Shown here: piece by piece, positions 56,032 through 64,000 of the stretch
How the letters are laid out: each line of letters opens with the position of its first letter
How positions within the stretch are numbered: the stretch's first letter is position 1
NCBI RefSeq assembly: GCF_022818495.1
Contig: NZ_CP089291.1
Span: forward strand, 186,001-250,000
DNA: 64,000 nt
Source: Fodinisporobacter ferrooxydans
GTDB taxonomy: Bacteria > Bacillota > Bacilli > Tumebacillales > MYW30-H2
Reading direction: 5' to 3'
Translations under genes and position numbers: made by a program
Notes under the pieces: model-generated
The model's input: only the letters and a program-made list of their open reading frames with translations
Told to the model about the DNA's origin: nothing
The model's database searches: none

Positions 56032-56748
56032 TCACACTAATAGATGTCCACCATTAACCTCAAGAACTGTTCCTGTAGTAAACTCATTGGTCATTAAATA
56101 AAGTATGGCATGAGCAATATCATAAGATTTTCCTATTTTTTGGACAGGTAGTTTTTTTATTAGTGAATTAAAGTATTTAATTCGTTCTTCCGTTGATAAG
56201 TTCTCATAAAGAGGTGTATCAACAATTCCAGGCGATACAACATTAACTCGAATAGGATTTACCTCTATAGCTATGGCTCTTGCCAATGCCTCAATCCCCC
56301 CGTTAATAGCGGAAAGAATGGAATAACCATGCATGGGTCTTCTAGACAAGAGCCCTGTACAAAATGTAATGGATCCTCCTTGATTCATGCAGGGTGCACC
56401 ATATTTTGCAGCATAATACTGTCCCCAAAACTTCGATTCGAATGTTTTTCTCGCTTCGGAAACCGGCAACTCCAAAAAATCACCTGTTAATCCATCAGCA
56501 GCAGTTGATACTAGATGATCAAAATTCCCTACTTTATCAAAAAACTCTTGTACCGCTTTTTCATCCGTTGCATCTAATACATATGTCTCAACGTTTTTCT
56601 TAACTTTATCTGCTGCACTTTTTAATTTTTGTTCTGTGCGACTTGCAATCATTACATGACCGCCTTGCTCGACAACCGCTTGTGCTGTAGCAAGACCCAT
56701 ACCCGAACTTCCTCCGAGTACCACTACTTTTTTTCCACAAATACTCAT
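56032..56748 (-). CDS. SDR-family oxidoreductase, atypical active site
   Basis: A short-chain dehydrogenase fold of 238 residues with the NAD(P) motif VVLGGSSGMGLATAQ and IRVNVVSPGIVDTPL. The usual YxxxK catalytic pair is replaced by YSILSAINGG, without the Lys, as in a known subgroup of atypical SDRs. Reaction and substrate are unknown. It stands alone between the hydroxyproline-like operon and the inositol operon; it is 75 bp downstream of the FAD subunit gene and could be the last gene of that operon. Confidence 0.88.
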   Translation of the reverse strand: MSICGKKVVVLGGSSGMGLATAQAVVEQGGHVMIASRTEQKLKSAADKVKKNVETYVLDATDEKAVQEFFDKVGNFDHLVSTAADGLTGDFLELPVSEARKTFESKFWGQYYAAKYGAPCMNQGGSITFCTGLLSRRPMHGYSILSAINGGIEALARAIAIEVNPIRVNVVSPGIVDTPLYENLSTEERIKYFNSLIKKLPVQKIGKSYDIAHAILYLMTNEFTTGTVLEVNGGHLLV

Positions 56749-56823
56749 GTTAACATCTCCTTTTGTATTTACTGATTTTGATGGAGATTAAGAGACAATA
56801 GACCACAAAACTAGTATTTCTCA

Positions 56824-58029
56824 TTAAATAGAGATCATTTTTCCACGAGATCGTGAAAATTCATTATAAAGCTCTGTGCGTGCTTTTTCGATCCCCGGAT
56901 GGAATTGAATCATAGCATTGCGCCGAGTTACCACCACATTCTTAACGGCATCTTCTATTTTTGTTATATCCTTTAAAGCTTTGAGATCTTTAGAGATCGT
57001 AAGACCAGCTACCTTACCTTGGGCCATTGCTACCTTAGCGCTTTCAATCCCTGTGATATTGCCTGCTACATATAAGCCTTGTACATCAGTCTGCATGTAT
57101 TCATTATGCAAAGGAATATACCCACCTAATTCAGCAAAAAACTGAAATGGACAACCAGCAATTGCGGCAAGTTCCGATAATGGGGTAAGCCCACCCGCGA
57201 TACAAACAAAATCTACAGATATTTCTTTTTCAGTTCCGGGAATACTATCACCACTAGGAGTAACATTGGCGATACGTACTGCTTCCACTTGTTTTTCCCC
57301 AAGTATGCTTAGAACCCTACTTCGAACCTGAATGGGAATGCCCCACATTTTAAACCCTTTTTTCGGGAAAAACTGAACAGCCAGCTTAGGAGTTACCCAC
57401 TTTCCGCCAAACCGGATGAAAGGAGAAGGCGCCAAATGTGATAATCGAAGAAGTGACTGCATCACCCGTTCTGGATCTGCAGACTCCCCAGATACTAGAT
57501 TTGGATGCGGAAGCAAGATCCCTTCAATCTCCACACCGCATAATTGCAATTCCCTTGTGATAGCTAGAGAGAGTACGTTAACACCGATGACTACACATTT
57601 TTCTCCCGGCTTTACCCGATGAACATTGCTCATGACTTGAGCTGCACCTATAGACATTACACCCGGCAGTGTCCAGCCAGGAACAGGAATGGGAGTCTCT
57701 GATGCTCCAGTTGCAAGCAATAAACACATTGATTCAAAGATTTTATCACTCGAATAAACGAACCAACCTTTTTCAGCTTTTTGTAAATCATATACTGATA
57801 CACCTAAGTGAATATCCACTCCCAGTTGAACAGCTTTTTTATGGAGTTTATGTGCTTCTTCAATTCCGTTCCACCAGTAGCCGTTTGGTTCTTGATGCAA
57901 TTGACCGAGCAAACGCCCCCCTGGCTGAATGAACTCATCTAGTATACACACCTTTAATCCGTTTTCTGCAGCAGCAATAGCCGCACATAACCCGGCAGGA
58001 CCCGCACCAACGATTACAAGATCAATCAT
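56824..58029 (-). CDS. FAD/NAD(P)-binding oxidoreductase subunit (HcnB-like)
   Basis: A pyridine-nucleotide-disulfide-type flavoprotein of 401 residues: VIVGAGPAGLCAAIAAAENG at the N-terminus, LLLATGASETPIPVPGW, and GLYVAGNITGIESAKVAM near the C-terminus. This is the alpha/HcnB-like subunit of hydrogen-cyanide-synthase-type and D-hydroxyproline dehydrogenases. Its start overlaps the 2Fe-2S subunit stop by four bases, and the BFD-like subunit is coupled in turn, so the three proteins form one complex with the DAO-like subunit encoded at 60635-61828. Confidence 0.9.
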   Translation of the reverse strand: MIDLVIVGAGPAGLCAAIAAAENGLKVCILDEFIQPGGRLLGQLHQEPNGYWWNGIEEAHKLHKKAVQLGVDIHLGVSVYDLQKAEKGWFVYSSDKIFESMCLLLATGASETPIPVPGWTLPGVMSIGAAQVMSNVHRVKPGEKCVVIGVNVLSLAITRELQLCGVEIEGILLPHPNLVSGESADPERVMQSLLRLSHLAPSPFIRFGGKWVTPKLAVQFFPKKGFKMWGIPIQVRSRVLSILGEKQVEAVRIANVTPSGDSIPGTEKEISVDFVCIAGGLTPLSELAAIAGCPFQFFAELGGYIPLHNEYMQTDVQGLYVAGNITGIESAKVAMAQGKVAGLTISKDLKALKDITKIEDAVKNVVVTRRNAMIQFHPGIEKARTELYNEFSRSRGKMISI

Positions 58030-58361
58030 GGCTTAACTCCTTTCATAGAAGCTGAAACATTAAGCATGCCTGATTCGACACTCATGCCATCTGTCACAGG
58101 AGTTATGCAGGAGCGAACTACACTCTTTCCATCTACCCTGACCCTGCATTCGAAACAATGGCCTATATTGCAATAAATCCCTCGTGGAGATTTCTTCTCT
58201 TCATGGATTCGCAGTGTACGCACTCCGTGTGCCAGGAGGGCCGCTGCGATCGTTTCACCTTCATAAGCCGAAAATGGTTTCCCATCAAATGTAAACTTGA
58301 CTTCCCTTTTTTCTTCAAGCTTTCCAAGAACGGGATGATGTGTTATCCTCATTGATTTCAT
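58026..58361 (-). CDS. 2Fe-2S ferredoxin-like subunit (HcnA-like)
   Basis: A 111-residue protein with ferredoxin-type cysteines GIYCNIGHCFECRV and a later RSCITPV (pattern C-x4-C-x2-C ... C). It matches the HcnA-type small electron-transfer subunit found with HcnB/HcnC-like dehydrogenases. It overlaps both neighbours by four bases (ATGA), a tightly coupled unit. Confidence 0.9.
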   Translation of the reverse strand: MKSMRITHHPVLGKLEEKREVKFTFDGKPFSAYEGETIAAALLAHGVRTLRIHEEKKSPRGIYCNIGHCFECRVRVDGKSVVRSCITPVTDGMSVESGMLNVSASMKGVKP

Positions 58362-58630
58362 TTCTGATCACCCGCCAGTACACCAAATGTAACTGGACGC
58401 ACGGGAGGACGATAGCTCATCGATACTTGGTTGGATTCAACTTTCCCACTTACTTGAGCCACAACCCGATCAATCATTCCTCGACATGTCCGCCCTCCGC
58501 AAAAACCCATACCCGCACGTGTTCTGAGCTTGACCTCTCGTGACGAACAGTGATACTTCTCAACTGTCTCTACTATTTTTCCCAAAGTCACTTCTTCACA
58601 GCGACAAATCACGATTTGATCTTCGTTCAC
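58358..58630 (-). CDS. BFD-like 2Fe-2S protein
   Basis: A 90-residue protein with a bacterioferritin-associated-ferredoxin-like 2Fe-2S site: CRCEEVT and RAGMGFCGGRTCRG. In multi-subunit D-hydroxyproline or opine dehydrogenases this domain is either fused to the HcnB-like subunit or a separate small subunit, as here. It is coupled to the HcnA-like gene by a four-base overlap. Confidence 0.88.
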   Translation of the reverse strand: MNEDQIVICRCEEVTLGKIVETVEKYHCSSREVKLRTRAGMGFCGGRTCRGMIDRVVAQVSGKVESNQVSMSYRPPVRPVTFGVLAGDQK

Positions 58631-58674
58631 AGAAATCGGCCTCCATAATTTAAGTGAAACAAGATTATCTAAAA

Positions 58675-58729
58675 GTGCGTGTTCAAAAAGTGGTTAAGGT
58701 GGAGTTTTGACCACTTTTTGAACAACCTC
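58675..58729. mobile_element. MITE-like element, short copy D
   Basis: 55 bp with ends GTGCGTGTTCAAAAAGTGGT and ACCACTTTTTGAACAACCTC and almost no interior. It has the orientation of copy B. Flanks TAAAA/TATAA are only a partial duplication. It lies inside the operon, between the BFD-like and racemase-family genes, and would form a stem of about 24 bp in the mRNA. Confidence 0.85.
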
Positions 58730-58785
58730 TATAAGAAAGTTAATGCTACTACTTCCTATGTGAATAATCTTGTTCTAAATTCAAT

Positions 58786-59580
58786 TTAGATAAATCCATA
58801 ATACGGTTTTTGACTCGTGGCATAATGAATCCATCTGATCATCGTAATAAAATCAAAGACAGGTAACTGTACTGCCCTTTGAATATCAGCCGCATAAGGT
58901 GGCAAGTCACTGCATTCCAAAAGAATTGCTCCAATATCCGGATTCTCATTCACCAGATTGATAGCAGCATCCACTACTTCTCTTCTGACAATCTCATTAT
59001 CAAATGTTCCTCTACTCTCGATGATTGCTGAAAATTCTGGTAGCCTCCCTAAGTCTTTAACTACACAAATACTCGGGTCATCTACTCCACAGCTTTTAAA
59101 TAAGTTAGGAGTAATACCATGCGCATCCGCAGTCAACATGCCAATTTTCTGTTTAGGTTTAAGACCCGACTTAATCCACGGCACTTGAACAACGCTGGAA
59201 AGATATACGGGGATATCAACCGCTGCTGCCACTTTATCCTGAAAGTTACCAAAGAATCCACACGCGGCGCAGATTGCCCGAGCGCCTTCCGCTTCGAATT
59301 CTTGTGCGGCTTTGATAATGTCATCCAATAGTGTTGGATCACCTGCATGAATCCTTGCTTGCGTACAATTAGGGACAACTTTTAATCTTACTGGAAAGTC
59401 ATACGTACTCAGATTGGCCACATTTCCAGGCAATACAGGGTACCAACATTCATCTAGATAAAGGATGCCAACCGAATAGCCGGAAACATATTGCCCTTTC
59501 TTCATCGAGATCATTCGATTTTCTTGATGCTTATCGAAATACCCGTATTCTCTTCCTTCAACTAATTTTTTTGTTATCAA
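58786..59580 (-). CDS. Asp/Glu/hydantoin racemase-superfamily protein
   Basis: A 264-residue protein of the aspartate/glutamate racemase superfamily. Two cysteines stand at the expected positions of the two-base mechanism: AICAACGFFGNFQ in the first half and ILLECSDLPPY in the second. It lies within the hydroxyproline-like operon, where a proline-racemase-fold 2-epimerase would be expected; no such gene is in the window. It might epimerise hydroxyproline or another substrate of the operon (inference). TTG start with GGGGTGTGA upstream; a cre-like site lies in the leader. Confidence 0.85.
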   Translation of the reverse strand: MITKKLVEGREYGYFDKHQENRMISMKKGQYVSGYSVGILYLDECWYPVLPGNVANLSTYDFPVRLKVVPNCTQARIHAGDPTLLDDIIKAAQEFEAEGARAICAACGFFGNFQDKVAAAVDIPVYLSSVVQVPWIKSGLKPKQKIGMLTADAHGITPNLFKSCGVDDPSICVVKDLGRLPEFSAIIESRGTFDNEIVRREVVDAAINLVNENPDIGAILLECSDLPPYAADIQRAVQLPVFDFITMIRWIHYATSQKPYYGFI

Positions 59581-59603
59581 ATTTCACACCCCATAGATTA
59601 CAA

Positions 59604-59617
59604 TGTAAACGTTACCT
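59604..59617. promoter_or_regulatory. cre-like site within the hydroxyproline-like operon
   Basis: TGTAAACGTTACCT fits the CcpA consensus TGWAANCGNTNNCA at all but the last position; it lies 24 bp before the racemase-family start codon. Confidence 0.4.
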
Positions 59618-59658
59618 CATGCATGACTAAATAGATTATTTTAACGCTGTTACGTAAC

Positions 59659-60576
59659 CTAGTTCTTATTCAACGATTTAACTTTATATCCTAACTTTAT
59701 CAGTTCCTCTTCAATCTTTGTTTTTATCTCGTCAGTAGGTTGTGTTAAAGGCTTTCTCACTTTTCCTCCTTTCATTCCGATCATGTCCATGCCTGCTTTT
59801 ACCGGCCCTGGATATGGATTGCCTTCTGCCTCCATTAAGCCATAAAAACCTGATAATTTACGATTCAATTCACGTGCAGCATGTAAATCGTTCTTCTCAA
59901 CTGCCAGTTCGTAAAGCATTACCATTTCCTTAGGAAGCAAATTGACGAGGATTCCAAAAGCACCCTGTCCTCCAATGGAGAAAGTAGGAAGTATAAAGTG
60001 TTCTTCACCGGTAAATACAGAAAAGTTATCGACATCCTTTGTCAAAGCCGCAACCTGACATAGGTGACCAAAATCTGCAGATTCCTTGACACTTACAATA
60101 TTTTCTTCCTGACTCAACTCATAAATTAATTCAGGTGAAAGGCAAACGCCGGTTGCTCCCGGATAATTGTAAATGACGATACCGACATTTGATTTTGCAG
60201 CTATTTCCTTGAAAAATTCACGAATTCCATCTTCACTTGTCTTATGGTAATAAGGAGGCAAAACCAGTCCCCATTTTGCACCACATTCTGCCGCAAAATT
60301 GGCAAGTTCGATGGTTTCCTTGGCAGTAGAGCATCCAACACCTGCCATAACAGGCACTCTTTCCGCGGCATATTCACAGCCAGCCCTGATTAAACTTTTA
60401 CGTTCCTCGAATGACATCACATGGTATTCTCCTGTTGTGCCTCCAACCAGAAGACCATGGACTCCACTTTCGATTTGAAAGTCGATTACTTTTTGATAAG
60501 CCTGAAAATCAATGGTTTCATCCTCATTGAATGGAGTGATTAACGGTACAAAAATTCCTTTTGGTACAATACCCAT
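59659..60576 (-). CDS. DapA-family lyase/deaminase (probable Pyr4H2C deaminase)
   Basis: A class I aldolase-fold protein of 305 residues. Motifs: FVPLITPFNEDETIDF, LVGGTTGEYH, YNYPGATG (catalytic Tyr) and the Schiff-base lysine in IVSVKESADF. With the HcnABC-like dehydrogenase and an aldehyde dehydrogenase it fits the step from delta-1-pyrroline-4-hydroxy-2-carboxylate to 2-oxoglutarate semialdehyde in 4-hydroxyproline catabolism. Dihydrodipicolinate synthase, KDG aldolase or related lyases are alternatives. Confidence 0.85.
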   Translation of the reverse strand: MGIVPKGIFVPLITPFNEDETIDFQAYQKVIDFQIESGVHGLLVGGTTGEYHVMSFEERKSLIRAGCEYAAERVPVMAGVGCSTAKETIELANFAAECGAKWGLVLPPYYHKTSEDGIREFFKEIAAKSNVGIVIYNYPGATGVCLSPELIYELSQEENIVSVKESADFGHLCQVAALTKDVDNFSVFTGEEHFILPTFSIGGQGAFGILVNLLPKEMVMLYELAVEKNDLHAARELNRKLSGFYGLMEAEGNPYPGPVKAGMDMIGMKGGKVRKPLTQPTDEIKTKIEEELIKLGYKVKSLNKN

Positions 60577-60634
60577 AATTCATTCCTCCTATTATTCACC
60601 TAATTATTTTAATTTTTATTTACATTCATGAAAT

Positions 60635-61828
60635 TCAGAAATTGACAGCTTGGCTTTTCTTGTATCTCGCATAATTCAGTTTATCAATGTTAAAATCTGT
60701 TGGCTCACCTGTTATGAGTTGGGCTACCATTCTTCCTGTGATCGGAGACATGCTGATTCCATCTCCTTCATGTCCGCTAGCAATATAGAACCCTGGTACT
60801 TCTTCTACTTCCGATACAATAGGAAGGTGGTCTTCCACCCAAGGTCTTACTCCTGCATAAGCCCTTATGCAGTTAATTTCTTTCAGTACAGGCAAGAAGC
60901 GAATGGCTCTCTCTGCTATTGCCCGCATAACTTCGATTTCTGATTGAATGTCAAAACCCCTGAATGCCCGATGCCCTCCTACTAAAAAGTTATTTGCATC
61001 AGTTGGCTCAATCGTAAATGCAACATTATGTTTTTCCACTAATTCACTTACATTTCTTTTAAAATGAATATCTTCGAATTTGGATAACATGTATCCGAAT
61101 TCATGAACTTTTTGCTTTGCCACCTTTAACGGCGTCTTCTCAGATATTAATACCATGCCTTTTCTCGGCTTAATCGGTATGTGAACCCCAACCATTTCTG
61201 CTATTTTAGGGGACCATACACCGGCACAATTCACAATCCTTTTTGTCTTAAAGGTGCCTCGGTCCGTTACTACGCTTTTCACTCTTCTTTTGTCATCCAA
61301 TGTAATATTCTGCACAGCATGATAGTCATAAACTTTCAAGCCAAGCTTTTTTCCCTCTTCTACAAACGCATAACATAATTTATATGGGTTCATGGACGAA
61401 TCCACTTCTGTCCATATCCCGCCTGCTAAATCATCGGCTAAATAGGGTTCAATTTCCTGCAATTCATTCCTATCAATCATTCGCATATCGTATCCATCTT
61501 TTACCTGTTGGGAGACATAATCCCTGGCAATTTCCAGTTCCTTTTCTGTTTCACAAACATACAAACTTCCCCGCGAAGTAAATTCAAAATCAACCGAAAA
61601 CTCTCTCGCCAATTGTTTAAACAACTGAATACTTGCATAGCCTATTTCAGTATCAATACCAGGCTTTTTATCACAAATTAATGCAACTGCATCACATCTG
61701 CTGGAAGTTCCTGATGCAACTTCACCTTTTTCAATTAAGGCAACCTCCAGACCTTTTTTGGCCAGATGATAAGCTACACTAGACCCAATGACACCGGCTC
61801 CAATGACGATAACGTCAAAACTTTTCAT
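60635..61828 (-). CDS. FAD-dependent oxidoreductase, DAO family (D-hydroxyproline dehydrogenase beta/HcnC-like)
   Basis: A D-amino-acid-oxidase-fold flavoprotein of 397 residues with N-terminal DVIVIGAGVIGSSVAYHLAK, SSRCDAVALI, and the C-terminal GVRPWVEDHLPIVSEVEEV and GHEGDGISMSP. It is the likely substrate-oxidising subunit that passes electrons to the two 2Fe-2S subunits and the HcnB-like flavoprotein encoded downstream. It overlaps the aldehyde dehydrogenase gene by 14 bp. Sarcosine or glycine oxidase activity is an alternative. Confidence 0.9.
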   Translation of the reverse strand: MKSFDVIVIGAGVIGSSVAYHLAKKGLEVALIEKGEVASGTSSRCDAVALICDKKPGIDTEIGYASIQLFKQLAREFSVDFEFTSRGSLYVCETEKELEIARDYVSQQVKDGYDMRMIDRNELQEIEPYLADDLAGGIWTEVDSSMNPYKLCYAFVEEGKKLGLKVYDYHAVQNITLDDKRRVKSVVTDRGTFKTKRIVNCAGVWSPKIAEMVGVHIPIKPRKGMVLISEKTPLKVAKQKVHEFGYMLSKFEDIHFKRNVSELVEKHNVAFTIEPTDANNFLVGGHRAFRGFDIQSEIEVMRAIAERAIRFLPVLKEINCIRAYAGVRPWVEDHLPIVSEVEEVPGFYIASGHEGDGISMSPITGRMVAQLITGEPTDFNIDKLNYARYKKSQAVNF

Positions 61829-63338
61829 TTTTGATCCCTCTAAAAAAACCGGATGGTTCTACTTTTAGATTCACATTAATTTGTTTCGTTTCTAAATATT
61901 CCTCAAATCCATAGGTTCCTAAATCTCTGCCAATTCCACTTTGCTTATATCCACCCCATGGCGCCTCATTAAACGTTGGATGGTATGTGTTAATCCAAGT
62001 GATACCAGCACGCATTTGACGAATCACACGATGAGCTTTAGCCCCATCATTTGTAAAGACCGCAGCCGCCAAGCCAAAGTTTGTACCATTCGCTAATTGA
62101 ATCGCCTCTTCTTCTGTTTTGAATGTTTGAATGGCTAATACCGGGCCAAAAATTTCTTCCTGAACAATTCTCATGTCCGGCCTAGTATCCGTAAATATGG
62201 TAGGTTCCACAAAGTAACCATCGGATAAGCCATCCTCAACAATACGCTTACCCCCACTAAGGAGTGTTGCGCCTTCACTTAAACCAATTTGTACATAATC
62301 TAGTACTGTATTCATATGATCTTCTGAAATAAGCGGCCCCATTTCAATACCGTCAATCCACCCCGGCCCCACTTTGATCGTCTTCGCCCGTGCAACCAGT
62401 TCAGGTACAAATCTTTCATATATGCTTTCTTCCAACAGTAAACGTGAACCGGCCGAACACACTTGACCTTGATTGGCGAAAATGGCAAACAGTGCATAAT
62501 CGATTGCTGTTTCTAAATCAGCATCCGCAAAGACAATATTCGGTGATTTTCCGCCCAGCTCCAAACTGATCTTTTTAACGGTATCTGCTGCCGATTTCAT
62601 TAACTGAATCCCTGTATCTGTACCCCCGGTAAAGGAAATTTTATCTACATCCGGATTTCGGACCAATTCTGCCCCGACCTTACTCCCAGCACCTAACACC
62701 AAATTAACAACACCGGGCGGGAATCCAACTTCATCAATAATTTCAAACAAACGAATCACAGAAAGAGGTGTCTGTTGTGCCGGTTTTATGATCACTGTAC
62801 ATCCAGCTGCAATTGCAGCTGCAATTTTTTGGTTTGCCATGACCAAAGGATAATTCCAGGGAACGATAAGACCCACAACACCAATCGGTTCACGAACAAC
62901 CATTGCTTGAATGTCATCCGGAACATCATAGGTTTGACCATGGGGCTTTGTTGCCAGCCCTGCATAATATCGTAATTGATTTACAGCATCTTCAACATCA
63001 TTCAGTGACTCTCTCAATGTTTTCCCATTATCCAGCGTCTCTAAATACGCAAACTCTTCTTTTCTTTGTTCCAATTTATTTGAGATTTGCAGCAAAAGTT
63101 CCGCACGATGCCTTGCTTTGCTGTTCATCCAGCCATCGTCATAAAATGCTCTGCGCGCAGCCTCAATAGCTTTTTTTGCATCTTCGACTGAACCTTCCGT
63201 AACAATCCCAATAATTTCACCATTTGCAGGATTGATAACTTCTCTCGTGTCACCGCTTACACTTTCGACCCATTTTCCATCGATATACATGCCTTGTGTA
63301 ATATGGTTTGGTGTTAAGACTGATTTGACATCCATCAT
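61815..63338 (-). CDS. NAD(P)-dependent aldehyde dehydrogenase
   Basis: A hydrolytic ALDH of 507 residues with PWNYPLVMANQKIAAA, the general base in SLELGGKSPNIVF and the nucleophile in NQGQVCSAGSRLLLE. Motif spacing resembles betaine and 2-oxoglutarate-semialdehyde dehydrogenases. In this operon the latter reaction, giving 2-oxoglutarate, is most consistent. It is first in the operon and starts at ATG 63338 with AGAGAGGA upstream; the 365-bp upstream region has no clear sigma-A promoter. Confidence 0.92.
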   Translation of the reverse strand: MMDVKSVLTPNHITQGMYIDGKWVESVSGDTREVINPANGEIIGIVTEGSVEDAKKAIEAARRAFYDDGWMNSKARHRAELLLQISNKLEQRKEEFAYLETLDNGKTLRESLNDVEDAVNQLRYYAGLATKPHGQTYDVPDDIQAMVVREPIGVVGLIVPWNYPLVMANQKIAAAIAAGCTVIIKPAQQTPLSVIRLFEIIDEVGFPPGVVNLVLGAGSKVGAELVRNPDVDKISFTGGTDTGIQLMKSAADTVKKISLELGGKSPNIVFADADLETAIDYALFAIFANQGQVCSAGSRLLLEESIYERFVPELVARAKTIKVGPGWIDGIEMGPLISEDHMNTVLDYVQIGLSEGATLLSGGKRIVEDGLSDGYFVEPTIFTDTRPDMRIVQEEIFGPVLAIQTFKTEEEAIQLANGTNFGLAAAVFTNDGAKAHRVIRQMRAGITWINTYHPTFNEAPWGGYKQSGIGRDLGTYGFEEYLETKQINVNLKVEPSGFFRGIKNEKF

Positions 63339-63603
63339 ATTAGGTATCCTCTCTTCTTATTTTTCGCTACTATTCGCAAAACTTTATATCTTTTCTGTAG
63401 ATTAATTAAATAATATTTTGACTCGATGTTCATTGGACACTCTGTTAAATAAAATGGTTCGTTTTTTTAACTACTGAATGTATTACGTGTATTTAATCCT
63501 TATTGACTGCTTCACATCATTATCGATTCGGTATTCTCAGTGTCCCTCTAAATCGGTCTTGTATAGTCACACGATCCTCTTTGTAATCTTGAAGTATAGT
63601 GCC
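63339..63603. other. upstream region of the hydroxyproline-like operon
   Basis: AT-rich sequence between the operon start and the terminator of the symporter gene. It must carry the operon promoter, but I see no strong -35/-10 pair and no regulator gene nearby. Confidence 0.4.
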
Positions 63604-63604
63604 C

Positions 63605-63643
63605 ACAAAAAAAGAACAGATTCGCTTCAAAGAAACGTCTGTC
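63605..63643 (-). terminator. terminator after the symporter gene
   Basis: ACAGA...CGTTTC/GAAGCG...TCTGT stem (about 63615-63642) followed by TCTTTTTTTG on the minus strand, so the symporter and the catabolic operon are probably separate transcripts. Confidence 0.7.
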
Positions 63644-63703
63644 CAAAATTAACTTCGATTTTTCTTATTAATACCTCATTTTCTAAAAATACCAAACCAC
63701 CTT

Positions 63704-64000
63704 CTATATTGATGTAGCTGTACTCTCTATAGCCTTGCTTTCTTTTGGCATATCTTGTTCGATTTCTTTATATTCTTTTTCCCAAAAATCTGCTCCTTTA
63801 ATCCCTAACTTTGCAGGTTCAAATAAAGGATTATTCCCTGCTTTTTTCTGCATTTCATAGTCCTTTAATACTTTTAACACCGTCTTAGTAAGGAAGAAAA
63901 TCACAGTAAGATTTACCCAAGCCAAGATCCCCGTACCTAGATCCCCCATCGCCCATACTGTAGCTGCTGTTTTAAGGGTACTGTACAATACAGTGGCTAG
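63704..64000 (-). CDS. sodium:alanine/glycine symporter (AGCS) family, C-terminal part
   Basis: The C-terminal end of an amino-acid:cation symporter; the frame stays open to the right edge, so the gene continues outside. Visible: a helix with TAATVWAMGDLGTGILAWVN, another hydrophobic segment, and a hydrophilic tail with GIKGADFWEKEYKEIEQD, typical of AGCS carriers. Proximity to the imino-acid catabolic operon suggests it imports an amino acid used there. Confidence 0.88.
   Translation of the reverse strand, partial: LATVLYSTLKTAATVWAMGDLGTGILAWVNLTVIFFLTKTVLKVLKDYEMQKKAGNNPLFEPAKLGIKGADFWEKEYKEIEQDMPKESKAIESTATSI

Overview
The window is a low-GC, AT-rich bacterial chromosome segment. Canonical Shine-Dalgarno sites (GGAGG), lipobox lipoproteins, an LtaS-type lipoteichoic acid synthase, Lgt, CcpA-type cre-like sites and a Bacillus-style iol operon all point to an endospore-former-like Bacillota, probably Bacillales or Alicyclobacillaceae (inference from gene content only). 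Nearly every gene lies on the minus strand and belongs to carbon-source uptake or catabolism. I found no rRNA, intact tRNA, CRISPR array or complete insertion sequence.

Left part (1-23.2 kb). After a truncated ltaS-like gene, a divergent lgt and an N-terminally truncated metallo-beta-lactamase gene comes a chemotaxis receptor. Next is a sugar ABC importer (binding protein and two permeases, no ATPase) with its own membrane-anchored sugar sensor, histidine kinase and AraC-type response regulator. It is followed by manA, a ROK sugar kinase, a GH38 alpha-mannosidase, a PTS IIABC permease and an RpiR regulator, which together look like a mannosyl-glycoside (mannosylglycerate-type) utilisation locus. 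An MFS transporter then sits between two 42-bp direct repeats that are copies of the 3' end of the neighbouring glycerophosphodiesterase gene.

Middle part (23.4-36.1 kb). Two ferric-iron/phosphonate-family ABC cassettes bracket a split ChrB pair (ChrB-N and ChrB-C as separate genes). The second cassette also carries a COG4280-type membrane protein and a small membrane protein. Downstream lies a graveyard of gene debris: the C-termini of a Dps protein and a HAD hydrolase, the 3' half of a tRNA-Pro, and a chemotaxis-receptor fragment.

Right part (36.2-64 kb). A complete inositol programme is spread over three units: an RbsABC-like importer with iolG and a LacI regulator; a Gfo/Idh/MocA dehydrogenase with a sugar isomerase; and iolABCD, iolH and iolJ. 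An AraC regulator sits among them, next to a decayed iolT-like transporter. LacI-type palindromes surround iolG. The last two units share a duplicated leader of about 300 bp with AraC-style direct repeats. iolE was not found. The final block encodes a three-subunit HcnABC/D-hydroxyproline-dehydrogenase-like enzyme, a DapA-family deaminase/aldolase, an aldehyde dehydrogenase and an Asp/Glu-racemase-family protein, with a sodium:alanine-type symporter at the edge. This fits 4-hydroxyproline (or a related imino acid) catabolism to 2-oxoglutarate.

Four copies of one small non-autonomous element (two of 155 bp, two of 55-64 bp) are scattered through the window. The longest are flanked by TTATA target duplications.
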